64,000 nucleotides of DNA from Phoronis australis. Lineage: Eukaryota > Phoronida > Phoronidae. The stretch is from contig NMRA01000188.1 of the NCBI GenBank assembly GCA_002633005.1, positions 418,921-482,920 of the forward strand, read 5' to 3'. Of this stretch, positions 44,776-56,724 are shown piece by piece. Numbering within the stretch: position 1 is the first letter of the stretch; each line of letters starts with the position of its first letter. The notes under the pieces were generated by a model, which worked only from the letters and a program-made list of their open reading frames with translations, was not told the DNA's origin and made no database searches. Position numbers and translations under genes: made by a program.

Positions 44776-45798
44776 CATAGGCGGATTTAGGGGGGGGGCC
44801 AGGGGGCCCGGGCCCCCCCCCCCCTTGGCTGCCGCAAAAAAATAAAACAGTAAGAGCGTAGGGAAATAAATGCTGAGTTTATTAATTAACCCCGGTAATT
44901 AAAAGTATACGGATGAAAAAAGATTTAAATGTGTGCAGTTTTAGTGTTGGGGGGGGGCTCAAATCCAATTTCAAGTGTCAAATTCGGAACACGGCGCATT
45001 CGTAACGGAACTATGGCTAAGTATAGGCTCTCCCGCGATATCCCAAGCGACCGGCAGTGGCGCTGCGCACTACGACTCAGTTTCCGTCGTCTGCTCCACT
45101 GTGCAATGAAGAAAATTTACTTCATTTTTTAAAGAAAATGGAACCTGAGTGACGATGAAAAAACAGAAGCTGCTGGTAAGATGGGAATTTTAATAGAAGC
45201 CTTAGTGAATCACTCAGAAACTCGCAATACTCTCTTTGTCAAACCTTATGTTAAGACGATTTCCAAAGCAATCCCCGGTCATTATTGCCAACACGAATAA
45301 CGGATTTGGTCTTTTGGGCATTTTAAGACTATTTTAAATACGACAAATTTGTTAAGAATCGATGGCACAAAACGTGTAATAAGCATTACAAAAAGAAGTA
45401 GGTTTCGCGCGCAAACGCTGTGGACCATAAACAAGTACGTCTCTTAGTATGAGATTAGTAGCTAAATCGTGGTGGTGTAGTGGTAACGCACGCGCGCTCT
45501 ATGCGCAAGGTCGTGAGTTCGAGTCTTTGGTACTTGCAGTTTTTCCTGTTTGACACGTTCTCCGTGTTTTTTTTTTTGCCTTTTTTTCTTGGTTAATACT
45601 TCAGGAATCAAGGAAAATACTTGATTTTTAGAGGTCAAAACAGAAAAATTTCCTGGGCGGGAGGGGGGCAAACCCCCCTCCCGACCTCCCCCCATTTGGT
45701 GCTATGCGCATCTACAATCGTGGTTCAGTTTGCGCAAATGTTTACAGCCGGACAAAATGTTGGGCCCCCCCCCTTGTGATATCCTAGATCCGCCACTG
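44776..45798. mobile_element. Non-autonomous hAT-like transposon (1.02 kb)
   Basis: Ends are CATAGGCGGATTTAGG (left) and, inverted, CAGTGGCGGATCTAGG (right), each followed by G-rich then GGGCCC sequence. CCTCATA directly repeats at 44769-44775 and 45799-45805 (7 of the expected 8 bp). CAGTGGCGGATC-type termini with an 8-bp TSD fit the hAT superfamily. No transposase is inside; the interior holds a tRNA-like cassette (45466-45544). Confidence 0.7.
45466..45544 (+). ncRNA. tRNA-like pol III cassette (SINE-head-like) inside the hAT-like element
   Basis: A-box TGGTGTAGTGG (45473-45483) fits the TRGYNNANNNG consensus exactly, and B-box GTTCGAGTC (45517-45525) is at the right spacing. A T5 terminator (45540-45544) closes it. 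The T-stem and acceptor stem pair poorly, so a functional tRNA is unlikely. This is a tRNA pseudogene or the head of a tRNA-derived SINE. Confidence 0.6.
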
Positions 45799-45805
45799 CC
45801 TCATA

Positions 45806-46590
45806 TGACACATTCGATAACAAAGTTACATTTTTGTTGGCTATTGGGTTTGACTTTAGACCCCTGAGTTAGCGCATTTTTGAAATTCTTAGCTCAGAAT
45901 GGTGTCATGTAGTAAAAACGGACCTCTTGGAGTTTCGGCTTCAACTATGCCTTTCATTAATTTAGACACTCCTCGATGTTGCAACCAATCAACGTATTCT
46001 TAGAGGTGGAGGCTTTAAATGCGCTCCCACCAGGCTCGAAGTGAATAACAAAGGAAACTCGTGTAAAGTTCCACGAAAATTCAGTTAATACAGATCTTTG
46101 ACTTTAAATCGAGATTCAAGTTATATGAAGTTTAGCGTGAAATTAACTCGGGTGTTAGGAAATGCACTTGCAGAGATAAGAATATGCCATGTCAAAGTAG
46201 AATTAATTTGGCATGTATCTATAATTTCCATGAACATTCCAGTCAAAGTTAACATTATTCAGGACCACTGTATTTTCAGATCACTCTGCCATTACTTTAT
46301 ATTCCGAAATAACTGAAAATGAGAAGAGAGGTCCTGGTCTTTGGAAATTTAACAGGAGTTATTTAAACTATGCCAATTCAATCAACGAAAACTAAACTTG
46401 AAGTGTGTCGAATTTTATCAGTACCCATTATCGTGATATTGAAGACAAAAATTTAGGGTGGGAATTAATTAAAATGGAAATTAAAAATAAACTTCAATCA
46501 CTTTTGAAAAAGAGGTTGCAAAGAAGTCCCATTCAGATGATATTGTTTAAATAAAAAACAGAAAGCGACCGTCCACTGCCGGAACTCGTA
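45806..46590. other. Intergenic, nothing recognised
   Basis: AT-rich, with no domain or repeat family recognised. The 72-codon frame at 46098-46316 shows no motif. Confidence 0.45.
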
Positions 46591-46745
46591 GTGGGGCGAC
46601 CGCTCCGGCCCAAATCCTAGAGTTATCACGGTATTTGTGTTTTGGTTATTTGGCTCAATGTCCCCGACACATACTTTATTAAAAGATTTTTCGACTTTGT
46701 CAACCGTCAATAGTTGGTTATATTAAGAATTTTATTGCTGCCCAC
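46591..46745. repeat. Dispersed repeat pair, member 2 (mate at 28601-28765)
   Basis: Same orientation and order of matching blocks as the mate. Similarity fades after TGCCCA (about 46745). Confidence 0.65.
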
Positions 46746-47254
46746 ATGCCACTGACAGATACATTTGTTGAACACCGGCGTCTAAACAGTTTACATGTAG
46801 ATTTACGACTTACGAGTACTTCAAACACGCCCGCACCCATTATGTGACTTGGAGGTGCGAAGCTAAAGGAAGCTGACCAAACCCGGAGTTCGATCGTCGA
46901 TTTAGGAGGAAGTGGAGCCCGTGAGACGGGAGGAACCATGAGACCACCCCCTTTTCAGTAAACCGGTTATATATTTTAACGACAGGCTGCGTTCATGTCG
47001 CTCCCCTATCGGTATTCACAGATACTACGAACTGGCTTCCGTGTGTTTTTGTTCACGATTTATGTGGAGTTTATCGATTTAGTGGTTGTAAAGTTTAATT
47101 TGTCTCTATACTCGTCAATGTTTTGAGTAACAGATTTTATTAATAGTGTGTTTAACATGCATATATATAGGTCTAAAATAAGCACACATTTGATTCCGAA
47201 ATTTACCCTATTTTTGTGCAGCGCATTTTTAATTGAAAGTATTGGAGTGAGACA

Positions 47255-47385
47255 TGAGAGACTGAGCACCTCCGAAGAGTGGACTGAGTGTAGCTTGTGC
47301 AAGGATTGGGCGCACGAAGCCTGCACTGACTATTTAAGGCGTGGACAATATATGCGTGTGATGACTGTGCACTGTGAAAAACTCG
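47255..47385 (+). pseudogene. PHD-finger fragment, probably from a transposase C-terminus
   Basis: A plus-strand frame reads EEWTECSLCKDWAHEACTDY. After a frameshift near 47350 a YACDDCA segment follows, giving a C-x2-C...H-x2-C...C-x2-C zinc-binding layout. The W-x-H-E-x-C-T wording is familiar from the PHD-like tail of pogo/Tigger-type transposases. No DDE domain is present upstream, so it is a relic. Confidence 0.5.
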
Positions 47386-47459
47386 GGGACTCATGGCAAA
47401 ACTGGTTTTGTTTTAATTCCCAAACAACTAGAATTTTCAAGATTTTGTACTATTCATGA

Positions 47460-50339
47460 GCTTTGTATATATTTGTAACTAATATTCCTTAAAATTAATA
47501 CATTTAATTATTTATCATGTTTTCTCAACTTCACCAAAATTTAGTAGTAAACTCATTCAAAAAACACAAATTTTGTACTGCTATTTTACATATTGCACGT
47601 GCCTCATGGTGACCCAATTGTGGAGCAACATGAGACAGCCTCCGGTCGGTCTCGTTCTCACAAACATCTACGCAAATTTGGGCTAATGCAGTATTTTTTT
47701 TAATTCGTGAAATCGTTTGGGCACATTTTTAGTACGTTTTGTGGGCGTGCCCAAGAAGTAATAGACGTTTCGTCTCGCTAGATGTATTCAATCACTTTAT
47801 ACAAGGTCCATGTGTATACGATGGCGAAGCTCGAGAGTACAGCAGAGTGGTGACCCTTCCGTTCATTGCAAAAAAACGATCCCCGTTTGGAACATGTTAC
47901 GGAGATAATGAAAAAAATAATTCCAGCGATTGTGATGAGCGATGACGTGTTTATTGCTCCGTGGCGGAGTTACGTCACGTGAACACAGGTGCAAGAAGTC
48001 AAAGAATCTTACAAAACTGTATATAGCGATTATAGTCAGTGCTCGTAAATATTCTAAAAAAACACGACAGAAACTAATAACTCTTTACTTATTTGCCCAT
48101 TTTTAGTTATTATCGTTAATTGTACGTAGTCGAGACCATTTATTAAAATTACTCCGTGACGCACAAACAAAGGTAACTAATTACACTATACGTGATCTCC
48201 CTAAGAATTACTCGTCGTGCTTAAATGCCAGTGATCGATCGTGACCGAATGCATGAAACAGTTATAACAGCGACTCAACTAAGTTCCCTAAATCTTTTAC
48301 TTCCGTTCCTTACTCATAGGTGTAATCTTTTGCTGACATGTTATTTAGCTTAATTGTAATCTGCTCTGTGCCTAATGGCATCAGCTGGGTCTTAAAAACG
48401 GGGAATTTGTCTCTAATTATTATGACAATTCAACGTAGAGTTCATGGTCGATTTGTATCAAAGCTAAATTAGTAATGAAACTAAAACAGCATAAGAAAAG
48501 ACAATCAGCGATTCCACAAATACGCTGCAGATTTGGGGTACTCAGTTGATTCCCTATTTGGGGCCATTCACGCACAAAGATACGTAGTTTCTTACACTAT
48601 ACAGTCATCTGCCAACAAATTTTACGTCTTGCTTAGGGGCTTGATTCGTCACGACCTCAAAGTTAAGTCAGAAATTGGATCTTTTAGCACCGCTTCGCTA
48701 TTCCTGGACGCAAATATTAAAATGTGATTATTATCGATGACATTGCATTTTAAAAATAATTCAGCAGAGTTGTGAATCAATAATTTTGGGTCAGAGACTT
48801 TGCACTTGGCCTAACCGCCCTGTAAAGGTTTAGTTAGGAATTTTACAGTCTCTTAAAAATCACTTTTCATAAAACTTGGACTCAAGTCGGCGGGGCCAAG
48901 CTAGCTTATGACCCGTTATATTCCATTTGATAGCTTTTGGAAATTAAATTCGCTTTAATGATATCCAGTGCAGGTCTCGACGCTTAAAGTTTTCAAAAAT
49001 ACATAATTCGCTTCACATATACATTAAACGAGTGCCTTTTGAGAAAAATCAATAACTTAATGTTCATAAATTAACAAGAAATCATAATGTCGGCAGTAGG
49101 TAAGATCACTGCATGAATAAATAAAGTAAAATTTGTCCCTGAACTCACAATAGCACAAATTCTACACATGGTAGTAGGCCTATTCCTCACGGTTCCCGCG
49201 GGCGTTGTTAACACATTCTTTATCTCATTATACAATTGCTTTTTATGAGCTGTAACTACTTTCTCATCTACCACATTTCCAGTCTTTCGAACCCGCTTTT
49301 CTACTCATGAACGGCAATGAACTAACTTTTTATTTTTAATACATTTATTGCCCAGACAACATCACGTAGCCATTCTGAGGTTGGGTGCCTCAGTTATAGC
49401 TTTAACAAAAGTATATAATAGCGACTAATAGATATATAAGGCAATAAAATGTACCTGGATAGGGGAGCGGGGGAAGGACTTTCACGCGCCATTCACACAC
49501 ACACAAACACACACACACAAACACCCACACACACACACACACACGCCGTGTTGAAATTGTCTGGAGATATTAGGTTCTATATAAATACGTACAAACATAA
49601 ATACATATAAAAATAATAATAACAGTACAAGGATTTCTAGAATACTAATTAAAATGAACTAACTATAATAGCAACTCAAAGCTCTTGAAGAATTTTTTCT
49701 CATGAACCTGCAGCATCATATCGCTTAGTTAAGGTGATGCTGTTCGTCTATGTTTTCTGATTTTCCAAAAACAAAAAATAATAAATTTAGCTTTGATATT
49801 TGTAAATAAACAATCTCAACTTGATTTTAGCAGTCTTGCTAATTTTGGATCGATCTTGTATAACAGGTGTTTTTGAGGGGCTAATACAGCAGGCACGGTG
49901 CAAAGATTTATAACTATACATCTTGGAAGGACGTGGGTAAAATGTAAGCAAAAGAAAATCTTGCAATAAGTTAATGTCATAAAAAGCCAGGCTCTTCCTT
50001 GATTAATTTAACTTGGTTACCACCACAAAAAGAATTTCGTTAGAATGTTTTGGCTTTCCATATTCTAAAAACTGAGCAATTATGAAATAAACAACTCTTT
50101 AGTTGGAAAAATTAATATATCCATAAGGGATTTGAATCGTGTTTTTCGTGTTTTAATGGTGCAAAGCAATAAGGCCGGCTGACGATAATCTTGCTCAATA
50201 GATCGCAAGCGTGACATACGTAACAACAGTCTTGATCCGTAGACGTAATGGGGTTACTTGTAGCAGCTTAGCGCGCATCTATCGTCTAGTGAGTGTCATG
50301 TAAAAGTGAATGTGGTGCTATCGGCGGCACCTAGTTAAT
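47460..50339. other. Intergenic; (AC)n microsatellite
   Basis: About 2.9 kb without a recognisable gene. An imperfect (CA)n tract lies at about 49494-49544. Short frames such as 48533-48727 have no recognisable domain. Confidence 0.5.
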
Positions 50340-53065
50340 CTACGTTGGCGCAAAATACGGAAGTTTTTGGTGGCATGACGTGGTTTTGTAGGACCTTAAA
50401 AAAATTCAAAATCTGGCTGACTTCGGAACGTCTTGTCACACAAACGGCTGAGTGATTGGACTGGTCTCCAAAACGCTGTTATGAATTATATGTAAAATAT
50501 CATTGATGCGGTTGTTTTGCTATGTATGTACCTATCTGTTTTGTTAAATTCTACTAAAAACATGGTCGTGAGAAGATCCAGTTAACAACATACTTGTATA
50601 AAAAACAGCGCAGTATCAGAAAGTTTCATATGAAGTCGAAGGATTTTCAAACGCCCTTTATTTATTTCTATAAAAATTAAGTAAAACGAAAATGAAATGA
50701 TCCGAAAATTGCAATCACGTTTCCAGGCCTTTATATCAAACGAATTTTGGTAGTATCATTGATTTCATTGTTTTGCTATAATATACCTTTTTTGCTAAAA
50801 AGATATGACCACATGACCCAATTAATGGCAAATTGGTATAAAAGACAAAACTCAAACTCTACAGGTTTAATATTTTTATAAAATATATCCCTTTATTGAG
50901 TTAAAATGTATTGTTGTGAATAAATTTGGGTAGGTACATTGCACACATACTTAATGTTGATAAGGTCATACAATACCTTAAATATAGTTGGTGGTCAGTC
51001 ACAAGACAGACCGGCTTCGGCCTTTTAACTAAGAAGTTAATTTCAGTTAGTATCTAAATTAATGTTGGCTTGACTAGAAATGTTATTTTGAGCTACTCCA
51101 TGCCGGCATTTTTACGAATATATTAACTTGCTAAGTCTTCTAACTAGCAAGTGCAGCTGTTGGCGGAAAATTTCATATCGCCAGTTGTAAATAAAGAAGT
51201 TGATGAGACTGCCACACGTCACTATCCAGTAAGCTATGAATAGGGCCACTCTCATCTGGGCGCTGTACTCCTTGTGTGGCTCATAGCCACCTTTCAGTAT
51301 CACTTGTATTACCAACACTGGAATGCAACACATTATAAATCCGCCGATGAGCAGAGGACTAGTGACAAAGTGTTTCAATTTTTGTCGACTGCACATCAAC
51401 TCGTGTTTTATAACCTCCTCCGAATACGCCAGCGTTGATGGGATGGTGCCACGAATGGCCCGTCGGTGACGAGTGACAATTTTGCGCACTTTCCAGAAGC
51501 ACACTAACATGATTATCAGTGGAATGCCTATTGCTGCCGAAGTGCCTGGTACTTGAGTGGTATTACCGGATTGATAAGACGAAGCGCATGATTTCACGGG
51601 TGACACATAGGTGTAAGTTCTCCACCCGGTTGGTGGCTGGATACAGCCCAGCACTATTAAGACAAATTGAACAAATATCAAACCAAGTTGTTTTCTTTTT
51701 GTCATGAAGAGTATGTAACGAACACCCTTTGTTATTCTGAAGTATCGGTCCAGAGTGATCATGGCAAGAGTTGTAATGGATACGTAGAACGCCAAAGTTT
51801 TCACTGTGCCGATAGATTTGCACAATTGATCGCCATACGGCCATATTCCGTAGTAGGCTGGTTCCACTGACTAAACCGATGACTAAATCGGTGCAACTTA
51901 TCTCCAACATAAAGATACCACCAAGTGCTTGGAGGTTGCTGACTGAATAAATACAGATATTTAACAGATTAACAATAGTGCAAAATAAACTGATGCTGGC
52001 AATGACAATGACGTAAGGCCATTCGAGCTGTTGGTCGCAAGGACAAACTGCCGTTCGAGCTGTGTCTTTAATTAGCGAGAAATTTAACTGCTCATTCTCA
52101 GCGTCCATCGACATCACGTCATTAACCAATGTCTGATGCCTTCCAGGAACTAGTGTTTGAATTCGTTGGTTCCGTCTACCCCGCCCCTTCTGGTCACGTC
52201 AATACTGCCAGTTTGTCATAATTAATGTTACGTAAATTGTAAGATGTGATTGACGTCAAGATATGATTGACAGCTTGGGTTCAGCCCTAAATTGACGGTT
52301 GGTTGTTTGGACATTTAGAATCTCGTCATGACAAGGTTTATGGCATTCACTTGCACGTAAATGAGTAATGGTTTATTCAAAAAGCGTAAGAAATTTTTGC
52401 TGGCACTTAAGGAAATGCATAAGCTGTACAAGGAAAGATGGCCTATGAGGGACCTTCCTGGTCGATACGGCTCTCGTGGCTGTGGTTTGCATTAAGGTCA
52501 TGTAGTACATTGTCGACAAGACTGTACATTTAGCCAAAACTATAGATTTTAACTCATCAAAAGTATAATATATTTTCTAAAAACAGAAATTCCGTAGAAT
52601 CGGATTTTCGACTCGGTACCAATCTGCCATTAATTAGGTCGCGCGACCATGGTTTTTTGTAACAAAAGTACATGATCGATAAGATCACCAAATTTCGCAC
52701 AACGTTATTGTTCAAGATAAAATCACAAATGCTCTGTTAAAGTTTTCTAAATTATCGTTTCGTTTTCGTTTTATTCAATTTTAAACTTTATACAAAAATC
52801 CTCTTAAAGTCCTACTTTGATAGCTCCTCATGCAAAACTGTCACACTTTAGAAAACAATTCCTGCGAGCATTTTTATTAGTGCATAAAGCACGATACCTG
52901 ACATGAGAAATTCCCTCTCTATTCATTAAACGTTCAAGAAAATAAAGCTTCGAGTCAGCATTACGCAAGGCAATGACGTGGCGAAGGGGCAACAGAAAGA
53001 GTCTTCGCCAGACCACCAAAAATAAAAAACTAATATGACTAAAAGTTACCTTTGCATTAACCCTT
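50340..53065. repeat. Segmental duplication copy B
   Basis: The left part matches the 3' flanks of copies A and C weakly (GTGGTTTTGTAGGACCTTAA near 50383). The centre is GPCR copy B. The right part (52183-53065) matches copy D at 1-1115. The Penelope relic present in A and C is not found on the left side here. Confidence 0.8.
51112..52114 (-). pseudogene. GPCR copy B, class A receptor with a single 11-nt deletion
   Basis: Starts MSMDAENEQLNFSL at 52114 (an ATG 15 nt upstream is also open). TM1 and TM2 (LEISCTDLVIGLVS) read intact to about 51870. There, relative to copy C, 11 nt are missing after CCACTGAC (plus strand), shifting the frame between TM2 and TM3. From 51867 to the stop at 51112 the rest is intact in the second frame, including LDRYFRI, GWRTYTYVSPVKSC, the TM6 FIMCCIP and TM7 NFFIYNW. 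Only one lesion is visible, so inactivation is recent, or the break is an allele or assembly error. The LDRY here is closer to the canonical DRY than copy C's LDRF. Confidence 0.88.
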
Positions 53066-53369
53066 CGGCCTATGTTTGTTTCAAAATTCCCCTGTTAAGC
53101 ATTCATTACATATCTGTCATTTTGTTGCTGTTATAGCTTTATGCACGACTTTCCTCTAAACATTGCGCGCAGTGACAGCTGTATTGTGAAGAACGACCTG
53201 TTTTGCACCCTTGATTTCCCGACACTGGTGCCGATGTTTGTCTCAGAAAAAAGATCAGATCTCATCCTTGTCTCGTGGGTTTGGTCTCGTTTCTAGTTAC
53301 ATCCACCGATCCTGAGTCAACTCCTCTGTCCCGCCTGTTTCGCAGAAACTTTGCCGCTTGCCTCTTGCT

Positions 53370-54460
53370 CGAGGTGTCTGCCTAATTAGTCTGCCTTGAA
53401 GACGAACAAGGCACCATGGAAACTGTCGAGCAATCACCCTGGATATCTAATACTGTTGTCGCGAGACAGAAAACGGACGTTATTTGTCTATACGCCAGGT
53501 CAACAAGGCGATTCTCCTTCACAAATATCCTCTCCTAACACTCCATGAGTTGACTTTTGCCGGCTCGACACAGGGTTTTCTCAAAACTCGTTCTACGCTG
53601 CAGATTTACTTTCATATACATTTAGCTTGAGAAAGTCGTAACCTGACAGCCTTTATATTCCACTGTAGGCTTTTTCGTTATGTGAGAATGCCTTGTAGTT
53701 TATCTTCTGAACCTTCGGCTTTCCAAGAGACCCTTTTCTCAGTTGTGCAGTCCTGTCCAGGAACAACGCATCTTATCGACGTCGTTGTGGTCCAAGGCCG
53801 TGACCGGGTAGATTATGATCAGCATCTCCGAACCCTTTTGTCAAGACTGGCGGACCATCACTGGAGTCTTAATGATGAAAAGCTTCAGTTCCCGCAGTCT
53901 GAAATTGACTTCACAGGGTTTCATGTGTCAGTATATAGAGTGTTTCGTTTACAGTCAAATATTGAGGCTATCCTGAACATTCTCTCTCCGGACACTGCGA
54001 AGAAACTCCTGCCATTTGTTGTTGCCACCAATATCTATCTGAGGTTAGTCTCCATCTATGCTGACATCACTGAGCCATTCCACCACTGAGCTGCTTCGCA
54101 AAGATATGCCTTTTCAGTGGACTGCAGCTCAGCAAGTCATAACTCAATTTAAGGAGAAAGTGGCATCTTCATGGTTCTTTGTCATTTCGACCCCGAGCTT
54201 CGTACCTATGTGTCCACAGATGCCCCCAACTGTAGCTTAAGTTGTGCAGTCCTGCTCAAAGTGCATTATGGTGTCGAACAATCTGTAGCTTTCTCTTCTC
54301 AATTTTCCTCCACCAAACGCAAGTATTCCGCTTCTAAACGGGAAGCCCCTCCTGTATTTTCGCAGAAGAACACTGGCATCTCTTCCGTGTGGCAGATATT
54401 TCACTCCTGGCACCGATCACCAACCCTTATCAGCATTTTGATGGACTATTTTTAAAAAAA
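53370..54460 (+). pseudogene. Ty3-type LTR retrotransposon pol relic (RT to RNase H)
   Basis: A plus-strand patchwork of frames. METVEQSPWISNTVVARQKT (about 53416) resembles the start of the Ty3 RT. RMPCSLSSEPSAFQ (from about 53685), HLIDVVVV at the catalytic xxDD position (second Asp lost) and the ADHHWSLNDEKLQF block follow. Then come PFQWTAAQQ and the RNase H start FDPELRTYVSTDAP (about 54187) with KRKYSASKREAP. Several indels separate the parts. No LTRs, integrase or gag were found. Ancient and inactive. Confidence 0.8.
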
Positions 54461-56165
54461 GTATAAATTAAGCCCTTTTATGCTGTCGGTAACACAAAGT
54501 ATTGACTTATTTACAGGGTAAACTTCTCATTTTTTAATTTTATTTCTCGAGTATAGGTAAATACTATAGTTAACATCACTTCTCGGAAATCAAATCAGCA
54601 TTATACATGCAATGTACATGTAGGCGCGTCCGGCTACAGGGATGAATAAAAGAATACAGTGAGACCGTTTGCATAACGCACTTTATTCGGTAGAGCGATA
54701 CGAACAAACGCTCACAAGCGATGCAGTTACAAGTCAAGCGATGAAACGATGATACCGAACGAGCGGTTATCTGCAATAAAAACAAAATAATCTTGTTGTC
54801 ACTGTGAAAAATGGCGGCAACCACATGGAAGCCGTCATTGCAATGTTGCACTGGCCTATTTAACAAAAACATTACATATACTTCCAAAATTTCTCAAGCA
54901 AGGAGGTTGGCTGGACGCGTTCAGGAGCGGTGTAAATACATCATCACTTGTGACAGTGGGCCTGTAGAAGGTCTCAAAGCAATGCATCGACATTTTGTCG
55001 CAGTTTGTCACATGACTGAAACATAACTTTTGTACGGCTGTAACCTTTAGTAAACACCCTGAGCGGACTGGAAAATGGCAGTCAAATAGTTGAAAAGTAA
55101 AAGTCTCGCTTCGGTATTTTCTTTCGAACATCCAGTCACAGCATGAGACGTTTATCGTCGCCAGTCACCGAAAATATTTGTACATATTGGTTCGCGTTAG
55201 AAAAAAAACCAACTTAATCAGACTTTGTTCCAGTCGTTTTTTATGGAAAAAATGACCAGCATGTTCAACATGACGAGATAGCCAAAATCTGTTTTCGTCG
55301 CTCAAGTCGATGTTTGCGTGTACAATAAATTAACGAAACGGCGTAACAGATCCTCCAGTCTTCTGTCAGTTAACAACGATATGACCATAGATATATTTTG
55401 ATTAGATGTTCAGTGTTCTATTTTAATTTTAAGTGAATATTCGCTTTGCAAGCACTTCGCCAAGATAAACTTAACATGTTGTCGATTAAGTTGTATCTCA
55501 TGACTCGTGAAAACTTGTCGTGACGAGAGGGCCAAGCATAAATACATAATGGAATATTCCAAATATCTAGCTCGCAGACAGGCACCGAAGATGAAAATAA
55601 AACGACCCGTTAAGTCTCCCGTCAGCCCTGGTCCTGAATTTTCAATTTGCGCGTGCTTGACATAAGAAGTATTCAAAAGACAGTATCATTGGTCATATTG
55701 CTCAAAATATTGTAACACCCTGCGTACAAGCTGTTATGGTTAGACTGTGGAGCAGCAAATAGGTCTCAGAGGCCATGAAATCATGGGTTCGTTTCAACTA
55801 CGGCAAAAACCTTGTGCCGATCATTTTGCCGAGTTCTGCTTTAGTAACCTTATTCATAATACGGAACTTGTATCATTCACCTTGAAAATGGTCGACCAGT
55901 GTATCGAATACCATTTGTTGGCTTTCTCCCGCAACTAAGGCTCCGCCTTCCATCATATTACAGGCCTAACAAATACTAGTTACACCAACGATACACAATT
56001 AACTGGAGCCCGTACTATCTATTCTACTACAGGTAACCAATACCATACACAAACTGCCCAACTGCGACCATTAACTAATTAATCCCATAAGCCGGGTACC
56101 GCGCAACATATACGCCAAACAAGCAGCTGAATAAAACTATGACTATACGTAGAATACTGGGATAA
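54461..56165. other. Intergenic, nothing recognised
   Basis: Unique-looking sequence with no recognisable gene, RNA or repeat family. Open frames of 60-103 codons lack motifs. Confidence 0.45.
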
Positions 56166-56430
56166 ATCATCCAACCAGAAGCCAAAAACAATTATTGTAA
56201 TAAATATTTATTGCAATAACTAATATTTATTATTGAACTAAAAATTTTCACTGGATTAAATCAACCAATCAGATGCCAGGAATAAGTACAGTAATAAATA
56301 TTCATTACAGCATTTAAGATTTATTACTGGAATAAATATTTATTACATTAATTATTCCTGGCTTCTGATTGGCTAAAGAATTATTACTGAAATAAATCGC
56401 GAATTATTACAGTAATAAATCGTACTTGGC
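56166..56430. repeat. AT-rich foldback repeat
   Basis: ACCAATCAGATGCCAGGAAT (about 56265) pairs in inverse with ATTCCTGGCTTCTGATTGGC (about 56353). Between and around them are interleaved AATAAATATTTATTACA-type words in both orientations. A third related arm (CCAACCAGAAGCC, 56170) precedes. Likely a MITE or foldback element with a TA-rich core. Confidence 0.6.
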
Positions 56431-56724
56431 CCACGATATAGGTTTAACAACAACTATTACCGGGGTTTTCCATAGATAAGCCCATGGGCGTGTTTTCGGA
56501 AAATGAAAATTTTCAGGCATTTCAGTAACACCAAATAAACGCCCGAGCGTGTAAACGGAAAGTCATAGCCTCGGCTGATATGAAAATATCAGTGATTTTT
56601 TTGCATAAAACTGTGTTTTTTAATTGTAAGTTCATAAATACACAGGTCGTCAACACTGTTCGTTTTTATAAACGATAGACGCTCCACAAAACTGAATTTG
56701 TGGCTAAAAGTAGCACACTTTCAT

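Noticed and set aside
45466-45544. Functional tRNA gene
   Set aside because: A- and B-boxes are good, but T-stem and acceptor pairing are poor, and it lies inside a transposon.
53682-54455. Ty3 pol fragment as a domesticated gene
   Set aside because: Multiple indels and loss of the catalytic Asp, with no continuous frame longer than 135 codons.
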